From contig JAJTUQ010000004.1 of the NCBI GenBank assembly GCA_021399445.1, positions 682,001 through 746,000 on the forward strand: a DNA stretch of 64,000 nt, given 5' to 3'. Below are positions 23,367-36,550 of this stretch, piece by piece; the stretch's first letter is position 1; the number at the start of each line of letters is the position of its first letter. The stretch comes from Xylogone sp. PMI_703 (taxonomy: Eukaryota; Ascomycota; Leotiomycetes). A model generated the notes under the pieces. The model saw only the letters and a list, made by a program, of their open reading frames with translations, was not told where the DNA came from and searched no databases. The position numbers were made by a program, and so were the translations under genes.

Positions 23367-24268
23367 CAGGTATCTCACGTGACATCCACGTGAGATACCC
23401 CCCGTCACATTACGTAACCATACCAAAGGGACGCTATTTAGTTGACTAGTTTAAGTAACGATAACGTTAAATCAACATCCTAAGAGACTAAGCTTTGAGA
23501 AACTCTATCAAACTGCGATGATTCTTTCTAATTCCATTCTCTCTTTTACGTGATCTTAGCAACAAGACTATAGCTATTGCCATGCTTCCCATATCGGGTA
23601 TTCCCTCATGTGACCTCCAAGAGATTCCTTATTACGAACTTTTTCCACTTTTCAATCCCATTATTCACGATGAGAAAGTAGATCATTACACGGGGTTTGT
23701 CCGAGATGCGGGGAAGAGCGGGGTTTGAGGTTCTCTTGTCCTCGACAGTTACCATCATACTGTCAGGAAAGTGGGTTCTCCAAAGAGTCACGAGATTTGA
23801 AGATAGAGATCACCTATGAGCGGAGAACAGCGGAGTTGAGCTTTGTACTAGTCGATAATAGTCTAATTAGATTCTAACAAGTACACTCTAACCTCCAATA
23901 ATAGCAAATACTCCCAAGTAGCATATGTAGCACATGCCTCATGAACCACCCCATACTACTGCCAATGGGATAGAGGATAACGACGAGTTAGATTCACCTT
24001 ACATCTCGTTTCCTGCGTATATGGTATCCCCAACACATATCAGGGAGCTGATGTGGTTCAGAACTAGCAGATACTACACAACCAACTTCCGAACAGACTT
24101 GTGAAATGACGACCCAGCTACAATTGATATTATGCCCAATAGGAACTGGTAGAGTTATTTCAACTACCCAACTAGCAAGAAAACATAACATAAATCTCTT
24201 AACCTACAACACTTGGAAAGAGACTGATGTCTATAATGGAGTGTGGTATCGCGTTTCAAGTTCACCGT
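23367..24268. other. Intergenic region carrying repeat copy A
   Basis: No gene is supported. It contains the first copy of the direct repeat described separately. A palindrome-like stretch, TATCTCACGTGACATCCACGTGAGATAC, lies just after the cytochrome b5 stop (about 23370-23397). Confidence 0.5.
23621..23847 (+). repeat. Direct repeat copy A, downstream flank of NLR gene
   Basis: Aligned by eye with 29796-30017: shared blocks include GATTCCTTATTACG, a GGGAAG-GCGGG-TT block, and the end block GCGGAGAACAGCGGAGTTG followed by GCTT and GTA. By eye most of the length matches, with scattered substitutions and a few small gaps. The same orientation on both sides of the NLR suggests solo LTRs or copies of one non-autonomous element. 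Confidence 0.7.
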
Positions 24269-27200
24269 TCAAACAGGAAGTGAAATAAAGGATACTTTTC
24301 CGCGTCTATGACCAAGCGCCAGAATACCATCTTTTATTGCCCAGCAAGTGGGACGATACTCGGGAGGAAGCCACAACTTCCTTTCGCCTTGAATACATAT
24401 CCATTGCTGCTTGAATAGGGATATTCCAACATTGGTATCCGACCAGATCCATTGAGAATGACCCTCGAAAGTTTGACGTAGTTCGCCCGTGGTTGAATCC
24501 CAGAGCTGTACCTTTTTAGGAGACCCCGGTTCTTCCCTTTCAGAGCAAGATGCTAGCAGTCGATCATTAGGTGAAAAGGTGAATGACGTGACTATACTCG
24601 AATGAGTCTTCAAGATCTGATGCAACTTGCCCGTAATGAGATCCCAGACCTTGATAATCCCATTTAAAGTACCAAGCGCCACCCGCTGACCATTCGGCGA
24701 GAAGGCGATTGTCTGATTCCAGCCAGAGCTGTCGTGGAAAGTTCCGTATAATTTACCATTGTCGATATCCCAGAGCTTGATATCATCGCTGTCACGGGAG
24801 CAGGATGCCCACAGCCGGCCTTTTGGCGAAAAAGCAATTACTTCAGTGGGAAGCGAAACACCGTCCCGGAAAATCTGCACGACTTTGCCTGTAATAAGAT
24901 CCCAGAGCTTATAAGCAGGATGAAGAGGGCTTAATACTAACAGTTGGCCATCTGGCAAGAAGCCAATCAACTGACTGAATAAGTCCCTTTCGAAAGTTCG
25001 ATGTACTTCGCCTATAGTAGGATCCCAAAGTTGGATGATATCTTCACCCCAAGAAACTAGCAGTTGACCACTTGGCGAGAAAGCAATTGATTCGACCCAG
25101 TCATTCTGGTCCTCAGAGCTCTGGTATATCTTGTCCATGCTAGGATCCCAGAGTTTAATAGTGCAATCATTAGAACCAGATGCTAGCAGTTGTCTGGTTG
25201 GTGAAAAAGCAATTGATCGAACCATACCATGATGGCCTCTAAGAGTCTGGCATAACTCGCCTGTGGTAGGATTCCAAAGCTTAATAATTTTATCGCCAGA
25301 ACTGGATGTAAGGAATTGCCCATCTGGTGAGAATTCAACTAAGGATATCCGACCTGGGGAACTTGACTGGTGTGTAATATCTGTAATAGTCTGGCACAAC
25401 TTCCACGTAGTGAGATCCCAGAGCTTAATGCCAGAAGAAGAGCCACATGCTAGCAATTGGCCGTTTGGTGAGAAAGTAACCGATAGAATTGCTTCAATGC
25501 GATCTTCAAGGACATGAGGTATTTCGCCTATGGTAGGATCCCATAGCTTAAAATGTCGCCAGATTCATTACTAACAGTAAATGCTAGCAATCCGCCATTT
25601 GGTGAAAATGCAGCTGAGTTGATATGACCAGAGTGGCCAGAATAACCCTCCATAATCAGATACAACTGGCTTGTAATGGACCAGAGCTCAATGACTTGGC
25701 CATTAGAGCTAAATACTAACAATTGCCCATTTGGCGAGATGACGACTGGTCCAGAATGGTCCTGGAGAGTTTGATATAGCTCGCCTGTGGTAAGATCCCA
25801 AAGCCTAATAATTCCATCAATAGAGCCTGATGCAAGCAATTGAATATCTGGAGAGAAAGTGACTGATAGAACATTAGAGTAGACATTAAGAGTTTGATGT
25901 AACTCGCCTGTGGTAAGATCCCAGAGCTTAATAGTTCCGTCAGTAGAGCTGGATGCCAGAAGTTGACCATTTAGTGATATAGCGACTGAGTTAATAGGAC
26001 CAGAGTGACCTTCAAGAGTCTGTATTTCTGCACTCCATGACTCTTCAACTTTGGTTGTCGAAATAACCAGGGAGATCTTTCTTTGATAAACAGTCTTCTG
26101 ATCATCGAGTCATTTGGTGCAAATGTAAGCCCGGCACAGTAAATCTGCAGGGGTATAATATCAATTATCTGCCTAAATTTCAGTATAAATCGCCCGGCAT
26201 CGTGAAGGAACTCTGATATGCTAGGATATGTCCCGTCCTATATTCGTCAGTACTTATGTGCATATCGTGATTCCTTAACTTACTCATATAATCAATTGTA
26301 ATCTATTGATTACTTCTATAGCTTCAGATACAATTCCCAGAATACTCATAGTCTCCACCCAGTGAAGAAAATGCACCTCAAGAAATGGGAAAGCTCTAAT
26401 CAACTCAGTTACTGGATCTTGGCTCTGCATTAGGTGCTGAGTCCAATAACGGCAGGCGTACTGTAGTTCCGGTGGCAGGTGATAATTAATCGAGTTTACG
26501 TCAATATTGCTGCGCTCTGTACCATCTCCCGGCAAGTTACAGATATTCTTCCTTAAACTGTGACACATGAGTTCAAGGCACTGGTTAGTGAGATATTGAT
26601 GTACCGCTCTCTCATCTATCCAGAACCTCTCGCTTTCTCTTGTCTCCTTCGTCTTGGTGTCCAAAAGAAAGTCCCGAAATGACAGATGCAAAAGCCTGAC
26701 TGGCATATATGAAGTGCGAGGTACGTTGAGGACTGAGTGAAGGTGGTCTAACCGCGTACTAATGTGAGCTGCTTCTATATTGAGGAGTTGAGAGAGTGCG
26801 TTAACTGAGAGCGGAGTGGCAAGAACAATTATCACACCAACTATCTTCTTAAATTCTTGAATAAGCTGATGAGACTCCCATTCGTCCTGTCGTATAAGAA
26901 GCTGCTTTAAGACTGATAGATATGTGACGCTCATTTTTGATATATAAGCAGATTGGTCTGCAAGAATCGCTTCGAGGCGTTTCTGAGGGTTCCAATTTCT
27001 ATCACCAATGAATCGACTTAACGTAGCAGCAGAAATGAATAATGGCACTGTTTTTGCGATCAGAGTTTGAATAATATCCTCACCAGGCCAACTTAATGGG
27101 AAGTTATGGTCTTCGCAAATTTGCGAGAAACTATGCCTCAGAAACAGCTCAATATCTGATCCAATATCTGCTCTGGGAATATCATGAAGGTCCATATCTT

Positions 27201-28965
27201 GATAATTGCCTATGATTTCCTTAAATCCCAATCGAATCGGTAATTCGGGTCTGCTGGTCAGGAAGAACCGAAGCTTCACACGTGTCAACGTCCGTACCCG
27301 TGGTAAAAGCTGGAGAATAGCTCTTATATCATCTATATTTCCTTCTGATTCGCACTCATCTAAAGCATCAATCACGATTACCATAGTCACAGTGTGATCG
27401 AAGTGAACAGTAGAGAGCGGCTGAAGAAGTAGTCTCTCAAATTGTTCTCCAAGCGCCTTTTCTGAAATATATGGATCCTCTTCAACTACTTTCTGGATAC
27501 TGTCAATCAATTCAGGAATTCTGGCTACCAATTGGTGTACGAGTGTTGGGAAAAGCGTTTTTGCATTCCCTCGATCCTCTTCGCCCCTCTTGAAGAAGAA
27601 GCTTGCTCCGAGTGATTTCTTTCCTTTGAAAAGTTTTGCAATTGTTCGGGAAATTGTGGACTTCCCAGTCCCTGCCATGCCATTCAACCAAAATATGCAT
27701 TTTCCGTGAGGTGACTCTGCCCACTCTTCAATCTGACGAAGAAGATAACTCCTAGTCCCGGGAAGACACTCACAATGCATATTCTCATAGGCATCAAATG
27801 TCGCCCCTTTTGCAGGTTTCAATCTGAGCAGATTCACTCTTTGGCCGATGTAATCGGCGCTTTTTCTCAAGTCGCTGAGCTCTTCAGCGATTGACACTGT
27901 AAAACAAAAGAAGTTCGTTTTGCGGTTACACAAACAGCTATGGAGCTTACACAAGTCTCACTTACTACAGGTATCCGTCACTAGCTTCTCTTGTGATACT
28001 TGGCCACGAGGCACATATCCGAGTAACTCCTTTGTGTAAGATGCAGCCGCTAATGCGGCATATCCTTGCCACTGCTTGTTCTTATGTGAATCGGCATAGT
28101 CACAAATGCCTCTGATAACAATACAAGGGAAGTCTACCATCAACCCCGCAGCTTCCATTTCAAAACACAACGCGCCAGTTTCTTTGCGAAGATGCTCTCT
28201 TGTTCTGCCATGCTTTATAACAGCGTTCCCTGATGCAATAATGCCATAGTGTGGCTGCGGCTCACTGTCATCGTGCTTATCCCTTTCTACTTCCCATTGC
28301 GCTAAACAGCTATCACAGGTGGCTTCAGTTGAAGGATGATCATACTGGAATTGAAATAGGCGATCATATTGCGGGCCCGGTCGACTGAAGTTTCGTCGTG
28401 TACGCGTGTTTTTCTGAATTACCTTGTTGATATAAGAAGGATAAAGAGGGTCACTAGTTAGCTCAGCCGCTCTCATCTTGTTGACTGCACCTAATAGCAG
28501 TCTGGGTGGGCTGGGTAGTGATCCAGTGCGAGTAAACTTCCCCTCTTCGCCGATTTTGCCCATGTCATGCTGGAGCACGCCGCCGCATGTGCCTGTAGGA
28601 TAACTAATCACTATGTCTCTGAGTCGTATATCTTTATCAGAAAATGGAATTCCTCCACCAATACCGACCATCAAGCCAATCCATAGCGATTTGGAAAAGG
28701 TGCGCATCATGTTATTAGCAACTGTTGTGGCTGAAGTCGTCCCATTTTGACCGCCCAGGCATGCGATCACGACACAATGTTTGCCAATTCGACCCAATGT
28801 ATATATATTTGTGTCCGCATTATCTTGCTCCTCAAGAGTCCCGAAATTTTCATCGAGCATCTCCTGTGCAGCAGCAGCCTCGATGGGCAAAGCACATATC
28901 CAGCCGATCTGATATTCTTCTAATGAGGGAGAGGCTATCGAGGCCATAGTCTGGCTGCCGGACAT
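24269..28965 (-). pseudogene. Decaying NLR: nucleoside phosphorylase-NACHT-WD40
   Basis: ATG 28965 opens a purine/uridine phosphorylase-like domain (QIGWICALPIEAAAA..., MVGIGGGIP, and a FEMEAAGLM/RGICDYAD end). A GT-AG intron (about 27905-27964) joins it in frame to a NACHT NTPase with Walker A GMAGTGKST and Walker B VIVIDALDEC. WD40 repeats (many SPNGQLLASGS...IKLWD units) and a typical NLR tail (WLPPEYRPTC) follow. Three lesions separate the parts. A TGA at 26284-26286 lies directly before a GTAAGT donor. A one-base loss near 26050 breaks the frame entering the WD40 region, and another at a T/A run near 25551 interrupts it again. Such STAND proteins act in fungal non-self recognition (heterokaryon incompatibility). 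The NACHT half alone could still be expressed. Confidence 0.85.
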
Positions 28966-31418
28966 TCTTGTGCACGCTAGGTCCAATCTTTCGCTACCAA
29001 GCCATGCGTATCACTATTTCCAGAAAGAAAATAATTGCAATTCGGGGAGCGATGGTACCTGGATGAGAAAAGCATCAGACGGTAGGTAAGCCAGCCTTAC
29101 TTTGAAGAGCGGTAAGCGCTAAAGGGCGAGGCTGTACGCATCTCCATTGTTACACAAGAGGCCAGGGTTTGTTTCGGAATCACAAGAGCTTTAGACATTC
29201 CGTAACAACCAATCTTGTGTCTACGGCCATTAGCTTTCAAACTAATGCGAATGTTTAATTGGATTTCGTATCAAATAATACAGCGCTAGTCCATTCTTGC
29301 CTCATTATAAGACAAATATCCTTTTTGGCGACAAGGCTCAGATTAATTGCACAGAAGGGAACTCTAATCAATATTAAGCAAGAGACTAGATTCGCGTGCC
29401 TATGATTTCAGAGCTTGCAGGACCCCTGGTTATATTATGGAGCTACGAGGCTCCATAGACTCCGAGCTCCAACAATCACACTCATTATAAGTATGGATTC
29501 CTTGAAAGATAAGAGCTTTGTACTTAACTCAGATTGATGTTCTTATCGTTGAGATCATATAATAAAAGAATGTAATTAGAAAGAATCACCAAAGCTTAGG
29601 GCTTTTCTTAGTGGCGAATCTTAGATATGTTATTTTAACGTTATCAACTAACCCAACTAGAGAACATCAGTACAACCATAACAAGCACATGTACGTCACG
29701 TAAAAGCGATTCTACTACTCGTTTCCCTAGCCTTCAATACCATTCGCAGTATGGCTTTTCCTGTGTAATGCAATAGAGCCTTAGATGGCTGCAACAGATT
29801 CCTTATTACGCACTTTTGCTCATTCCTGCTCCCATCTTTCACAGTGAGGGAATGATCGATGCATAGGGCTTGTCTGAAAGGCGGGAAGTGCGGGATTGAG
29901 ATTCTCGTGTCCTAGAGTCAATCGCCGTTTGTATTAAGGTAGTCAGCCTCTTCAGAGGCCGTGTGACTTGACGATAGAATCACCTAAGAGCGGAGAACAG
30001 CGGAGTTGGGCTTCGTAGATATAATGACTAATCCAAGCCGCTATATTAAATTTCCCGTTAGTGTGTTGAAATAAGTCGAGGAGGCTTGAAGAGGAGGGTG
30101 TACGGAACTCAACCTCAGCTTAACTCGGATAAGCCCCAATTGACAGAAGCGCCAGTCTCATTATGGTTAGCACAATATTAGTCATAACAGCTGCCCAATG
30201 AGATCTCTCCAGCCGTCTGTCTCCCTCTCGGCCAAATATAATGCCGAAATCTCATGGTATCTGACTTCGTGACTTCCACGTGACACTGCTCTTCCAACCA
30301 TGCCTACGTATGTATCCAGATTCCTACATGGTAAAATGAAATGTTGCTAGCCCCCCTCCAAATACCGAGGCTCCGCAGACGGATTGAATACAATTTGTCA
30401 CTTAATATTTCAAATTTCCGGATTCAATTCAATATTCAAGGGTAAATTATAAATTAAATTCCAGAGATCATGAGAATATATGCTGGCATAGAAACATAAG
30501 CATTCGGTACAGGTATAAGGTTAGAAGCATGATGCCAACAAATATTGCTAAATGTCAAAATGAAATATATCTGAATATATCGACTTGAAAGAGTATAATG
30601 CTATCCGAAACTCATACCCTGAATTAAACTTCACGATATGACCACACATGGCACTCCAAGAATAAAGCATTGGTACTCATCCGGGCCATGCACATGGCTC
30701 CTCATATTTGCTAGGAGAATCAGCCATCAATTACCAGCTTATGGAGTTCAAAGTTGGAAACTTCTACGGAGGAATTCCCGCTGGTAATCCTAGCGGCCGA
30801 GTGACCGCCCTAGCCATGGACGATGAAGTTATCACAGAGACGCAAACAATACTCATTGCTATCCCACATCTTGCCTTCGATTCAAAATTAGCACCACAGC
30901 ATTGGAGATTATTCATGTGTAAGAGCGGTTATACTACCTCTCTAGAATGCTACTTGGTCAAGGGTATATGGAGTTCTGGAGCCCGTTGAGGTTAGAAATA
31001 AACATGAAGTGCACACATCTCACAGTATTTTCGGAGAGGAATTCAAAGAGGGGATCCGTTCTAGAGGCATTTGAGGAAATAAATATGTTCAAAGGAAGCA
31101 GCAAATAATCGATATATTAAAAAACTTAGACACATGCATTCATTTATTTATTTCAGAAAGTACATGCATGGCCACATTTGGTCTACTCGGTCTTTCTACA
31201 ACGATTTGGTACTGCTCTAATTTATCCGTTTCTTATACCTACAATATATTGATTTACGTGATTGACAGGAAGATCAAGTTAAAAGACTGTTAGCATCAAT
31301 GTTGCATCACAGTAAGCATGGCTACGGGACGCGATTATCCGCTTCAGTGACATTTGCCGCGGGATGGCTTCAGCGGTCGGAGACTTTCCCAAACCTGCAA
31401 TCCTACTCCGTAAATTTT
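28966..31418. other. Intergenic region carrying repeat copy B
   Basis: About 2.4 kb. It contains the second direct-repeat copy (29796-30017). Short frames such as 30708-30989 have no recognisable domain. The right end is the promoter of the Zn2Cys6 gene. Confidence 0.45.
29796..30017 (+). repeat. Direct repeat copy B, upstream flank of NLR gene
   Basis: Partner of the copy at 23621-23847, in the same orientation, about 0.8 kb upstream of the NLR start. The most conserved part is the right end (GATAGA-TCACCTA-GAGCGGAGAACAGCGGAGTTG). Similarity may extend to the left toward 29635 (an AACGTT-ATCAAC stretch), but there it is weak. Confidence 0.7.
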
Positions 31419-33710
31419 ATGCCCACGATTTCTCCGGTAACGAGTGGATTCGTGCATGAGGACAGAATCGCCTTCATTGACGGAAGCTCTTCCCAGCTGA
31501 GGTCCCCAGGCGGGTCCCGCGACAAGATGAACGCGTGCTTGGAATGCCGCAAGGTGAAGATGAGGTGTCGGCTCGATAAGGGAGATACGGTCTGCGAGCG
31601 CTGCGCGAGAAAGTCGTTTGAATGTGTCTTCCGCGAGCATCGACGTGGTAGAAAGCCCGGAACGAAGTAAGTGAGACCTTGTAGGCTGTCACGAGGCGAC
31701 TGCTCACTGGGAGCACAGGATAACCAGGAAGAAGGACGCCTCTGACCGCCCCGGTCATGATGGTCCTCCCATCAACTACGACTACATGTCGGATAATGGC
31801 CCAGCACACGTGGATAGTGATGCAGAGCGCCCTGCGGATCCCTCTAGCTTGCAGCCAGCAGGGGTGCTAAATCGTGAAGCAATGAGAGGGAAATTCTCTC
31901 TCCAAAGTATTCTCAGTACCGACCATCATCCAGTTGGTGATGTATCTGAAGAATTTGGACTATCCCAGGCTCAAGATGTAATCACCCTTGGCCTGGTGAA
32001 CCCGACACTCGCCGAGTCTTTGTTTGATAGGTAAAATGGGATAGAGTGCTTTCCTCTATCGGTATCACTAATACAGGGTAAAATAGTTTCATCAACGTTC
32101 TTAATCCATATATAAGCCAGCTAGATCCTGTTCTCCATACGTTCCCTTACGTCCGCCGAAAGTCGCCGTTTCTTCTCAATTCAATTCTAGCAGCTGCGGC
32201 GAAAATCTACAATCCAGCTTTGTATCCGAGCCTCCGCAAGCATGCAGAAGATGCGTACTTGGAAACTGTTCGTACGGGAGCGAAGTCCACGGAGATAGTC
32301 CAAGCTATCATGATTCTCACTTATTGGAAGGAGCCAGAAGATACTCGTGCCTGGGTCACACTAGGCTATGTCATTCGAATGTGTATGGACTTAGGCTGGC
32401 ATAAACTGAATGCCAAGTCAACGCAGCACCGACAGGGTATGACGGAGAAGCAACGGAGAGAGGCTCGAAATGTCGAGAGAACATGGCTTGTCCTGTTTGT
32501 CTATGACCGCAGGTTAGTAGCTAGTGATGACTGCACATATCAATGCCATTCTAACTATGGTTTCCGACTAGCATCAGTCTGCAAACAGGCAGACCTTGGA
32601 TGATTGAGCGTAATGACTTCATAGAAGGCATCGAAGTCTGGGGAAAGGACGTCTGGGCTAACGATAATGATGTTCTCCTGTGTGCATTTGTGACATTACG
32701 TCTCGTGACTTCAGAAGGATTTGGTTTACTTAACCATCGAGGAGGCTCCCTCCAAAGCATGGAGTCCCTCCTAAAAGTTCTTAACAACTCTATCGACAAA
32801 TGGGAAGAAAAATGGCTGTGTATAGCTAGGGGCGGTATGTGCACATAGCAAACCCATGACTCCATGACCAACGGCTGATAATGAATGATATATAGAATCC
32901 GAGAGCTGTCATCCGTTCCTCATTCGCTTCTATGGTACTCACCTTCGGCTGCAGTTGTTCTCGTTACCTCTCCACAAAGTGTTAGGCTCGAAGAGCTACG
33001 AGATTCCACATAATCTGGAATCTCTCTGGATCAGTTACTCCAGCGCAATTGAGATGCTGAAATTAGTATCAAGCTTCTCCTCGCGGTTATATTTCGCACA
33101 AGATTCGGTACATATCATGACCGCATATTCGGCCGCATTCCTTATCAAGGTACGCATGAGATACAATCCGGTTTGCTCTTGCTTTTAACAAGTGTCGTCG
33201 TAGCTCCTTCTTTCTGCTTCTTCGTCTATTGTCAACCAGATTGAACAAGACACAATAGAAGTAATCCGCACTGCAGCCCGCGTCTTTTCACAGCAGGCCG
33301 CTCCTCCAGGCTCCAGCTGCTTTCTTCAGGCCAAGTTCCTCGCAAACGTCGTTTTGAAATATGAAGAAGCGCGCAGGAAGCCTCGACCAGGGAGACTACC
33401 ACGGAATGATGAAGAGACGGACTACAAGTCCGGGATAGCGGCATCCAGTGGGATGATTTTTAGCCAGCCCAGTACTCCTGCTGATGGTCATCAGCAGCAC
33501 CGCGTGCCGCTGCACACTGGAGCTTCCCGAGTTGGAGCAGCCGAAGATACCACTAATTTCGACTTCGCACAGTACGACACATCGAGATATAACCCTCCCG
33601 AACTAATGGAATCCACGGGAGGGGACTATGGGTTCATGGATGATGAGGCTTGGGCAGCCATGTTTGCTAGTGCAGGATTCAACCTCGAAGAAGGGGTCTT
33701 CTTCTCCTAG
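31419..33710 (+). CDS. Zn2Cys6 transcription factor
   Basis: Six exons with frame-restoring GT-AG introns near 31669-31730, 32032-32090, 32513-32572, 32835-32895 and 33151-33205. The first exon holds the zinc cluster (CLECRKVKMRC...CERCARKSFEC) and a basic RRGRKPG tail. Later exons match the fungal-specific transcription factor domain (NPYISQLDP, a long helical middle region). The C-terminus is acidic and rich in Phe, Tyr and Asp, suggestive of an activation region. The start could be 31419, the upstream in-frame ATG 31299, or ATG 31527 directly before the zinc cluster; I chose 31419 because the sequence before it does not look coding. No lesions are seen. It may regulate the adjacent amino-acid permease. 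Confidence 0.85.
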
Positions 33711-34492
33711 AGTAGTTAGGAGCTTGTATATTACATTCTTAATGGGTGATAGAATAGGAATATGGCCGGTGTATTTGAGATTCATTGTATCGGAAAATGC
33801 TCTTGAGGTCAGTATCCGATGTGTTAACAAGCTGTGAATCTTTGATATCCGCGCTCGACGAGAGATAATGACAACACTCGGACATCTTTGCTAAGTCGCC
33901 GGGGGCACTTCCATGCATAGAATCCTTCCAGAGCTTATCTGCCCTATTAGTGGGTTACAAGCATATGCAAGTGATGTATGACTACCCCAGATTTGTAGGG
34001 TGAATACGAAGAATGCTCGTTATCATCGCCGGTAATTGCTTTTTACAGCATCATTTCTGCTTGGCTCCCCTCGTACAGTAGACCCAACCGGCGTTCAATA
34101 TGGCTCACCGGCATCTCAACGGCAACGCTGCAGCCCGCCTCTGTCTTATGCACCTAAGCAGTTCTTATCCGGCCAATCTGCAACGGCGCACGCGTGGCAA
34201 GCAAGGGAGCAGCCGTCCGGATGCCGAAAGTATAAATGTAAAAGCTTCGACATGAGTGTAATAAGCTCCACCTTTGAAGTTATACCATCTCCATTGCATG
34301 GTCACGATGAATTGCGCTTCCTGCGCTTCCTAACTGTGTTTCCCAGGCAATTGGAAATCCTCGCTCTCAAAGACCCGTCCCCGCTCTGTGCACGGTGTCG
34401 CTGATTGGAATTTCATGCGCGTCAGCAAACAACATCATTCCGTGAATCTTGATCGCGGAGAAGGGGAATAGAACACTTCGAGGCGAGCGAAA
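33711..34492. other. Intergenic region between regulator and permease
   Basis: No gene is supported. It likely includes the regulator's 3' end and the permease promoter. Confidence 0.45.
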
Positions 34493-36550
34493 ATGGAGAA
34501 GGATCAGAAAACCGCTGCCTTCAATTCAGCGCATGATGTCGAGGTCGGCGGCGACGCCAGTGTGTCCATTGGGGATGTGGAACAGATCAAGAGGGACTTG
34601 AAATCGAGGCATATCAACATGATTGCCATCGCGGGAATGATTGTCAGTCGTCCAATCCAGCCCTCATCTATCACCGGTATGAGTCCAATGGCAATTGGCT
34701 AACAGCTCGAATTATAGGGTACGGGTCTCTTCCTCGGCTCGGGACAAGTCATCGCAACAGCAGGGCCGGCTGGTGCTTTTCTAGCATACATCATCATGGG
34801 GTTTGTGACATCTGGGGTCTCTTACACCACCGGAGAGATAACTGCATTCATGCCGACAACAGGCGGGTTCGTTCGCCATGCGACCAAGTTTGTCGAACCG
34901 GCGCTCGGCGCTGCTACCGGGTGGAATTTTTGTACGTCTATCTCCAAACAGAATCTGGCAATTACGCTCATTAACTGCAAGTCTGAATAGCTAATATGGC
35001 GTCCTAGGGTATACAATGACTATCACTGTGCCGGCTGAAATAAGTGCAGCTGCCACTCTGGTCCAGTTCTGGAACGACTCCGTGAATCCGGCAGTGTGGA
35101 TTACTGTCTTCCTTGTCTTCATTGTAGTCATCAACTTCTGTGGTGTAAAATTATACGGCGAGGTTTGTACAGTATCCGTGCCCGTTTAATTCCTGTTGTT
35201 AAATTTCATCTATAGTCCGAAGTCGTCTTTGCTACGCTCAAGATCATGCTAATCATCGGCCTGATCATTGGCGGTATTGTCATTGACCTTGGTGGTGCTC
35301 CCGGCCACGATCGTCTTGGATTCCGTTATTGGAAGACCCCTGGTGCTTTCAATGAGTATATCGATACTGGATCTACCGGTCGCTTTTTAGCCTTTTGGAA
35401 AGTTCTCCTTGGAGCGGCATTTAGTTATGGGAATATCCAAGTGGTTGCCATTTCAGGATCAGAGACGCGGAATCCAAGGAAGATCATTCCTGCTGCAACG
35501 CGAAAGACATTTATTCGCGTCTTTTTCTTCTATGTGCTAAGCATCTTTGTGGTTGGACTTATCGTGTGAGTTAATTAACGGCTGTTGCTCTATCTGTATA
35601 ACAAGTTCTGACACGCCTATCACAGACCTTATAACGATCGAGCTCTTTCTATCTCAACAGGCACAGCGCAGCAATCGCCATTTGTTATTGCGTTCACTCG
35701 ATCTCATGTATCGGTGGTCCCATCAATAGTGAATGCAGTAGTGTGCACCTCAGCCATTAGCAGTGGTTCGGCCTGTATTTTCATTGCTTCTCGGACACTC
35801 TACGGACTAAGTAGGGATGGATTTGCCCCGAAATCCTTCCAGAAGTGCAACCGCTTTGGTGTTCCCCACTACGCTGTTGGTTTCACCTGCATTCTGCTGC
35901 CTCTTGTTTATTTAAATGTTGGACACAATACTTCTGTCGTCTTTGGGTGGTTCGTTAACATCACCACTGTGGCTGGGTTGATTGGCTGGGTGGTTATTGA
36001 GATCACCTATTTGAGATTCTATGCGGGATTGAAAGCGCAAGGCTACTCGCGCTCTGGTAATCTGCACTCATTCTCTAGATGCCCTTGCTCTTTACTGACT
36101 AAACATAGAACTTCCCTACAGAAGTCCATGGCAACCTTACACAGCATGGGCAACTATGTTCTTTGTGTGTCTGGTCATACTCTTCTCCGGTTTGGCCCTC
36201 TATTTCCCTATCTAAATATAATTAGTTAACGTCTTCGCTATGTATAGGCTTCGACGTATTTGTCAAAGGCAAATTTACAGCTTCGGGCTTCTTAACTTGT
36301 TATCTCAACGTTGGTATCTTCGCAGGTATGTTGTCATGGGGTGTTTTGGCTTTGTCCTGTGCTAACACTAAGGCTAGTTTTGTACATTTTTTTCAAAATT
36401 TTCCTGAGGTCGAAGGTGATTCCCGTCTCAGAAATTGACTTTAGAACCGAGTTTGCGAGTATTGCGCAGGAAAATGAGTTGTGGCAGAATGAACTTGCGG
36501 AAGAAAGCAAACCTAAATCTCTCATCAAGCGATTCGTACACTGGATATAA
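34493..36550 (+). CDS. Amino-acid permease (YAT/APC family)
   Basis: ATG 34493. At least seven introns can be removed by GT-AG sites that restore frame, including one with a weak GTTTGG donor near 36190 that joins ILFSG to FDVF. The product is a 12-helix APC-family permease. It has a cytosolic N-terminus ending KRDLKSRHINMIAIAG, helix 1 with GTGLFLGSG, the conserved TTGEITAFMPTTGGFVRHA region, GSETRNPRKIIP, and SRTLYGLSRDGFAPK. A short charged C-terminal tail follows. It is expected in the plasma membrane, importing amino acids with protons. Specific substrate unknown. It appears intact. Confidence 0.88.

Noticed and set aside
36120..36245. In-frame TAA in the permease near 36219 as a disabling mutation
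   Set aside because: Using the GTTTGG donor and TATAG acceptor removes the stop and joins ILFSG to FDVF in frame, so the gene looks intact.
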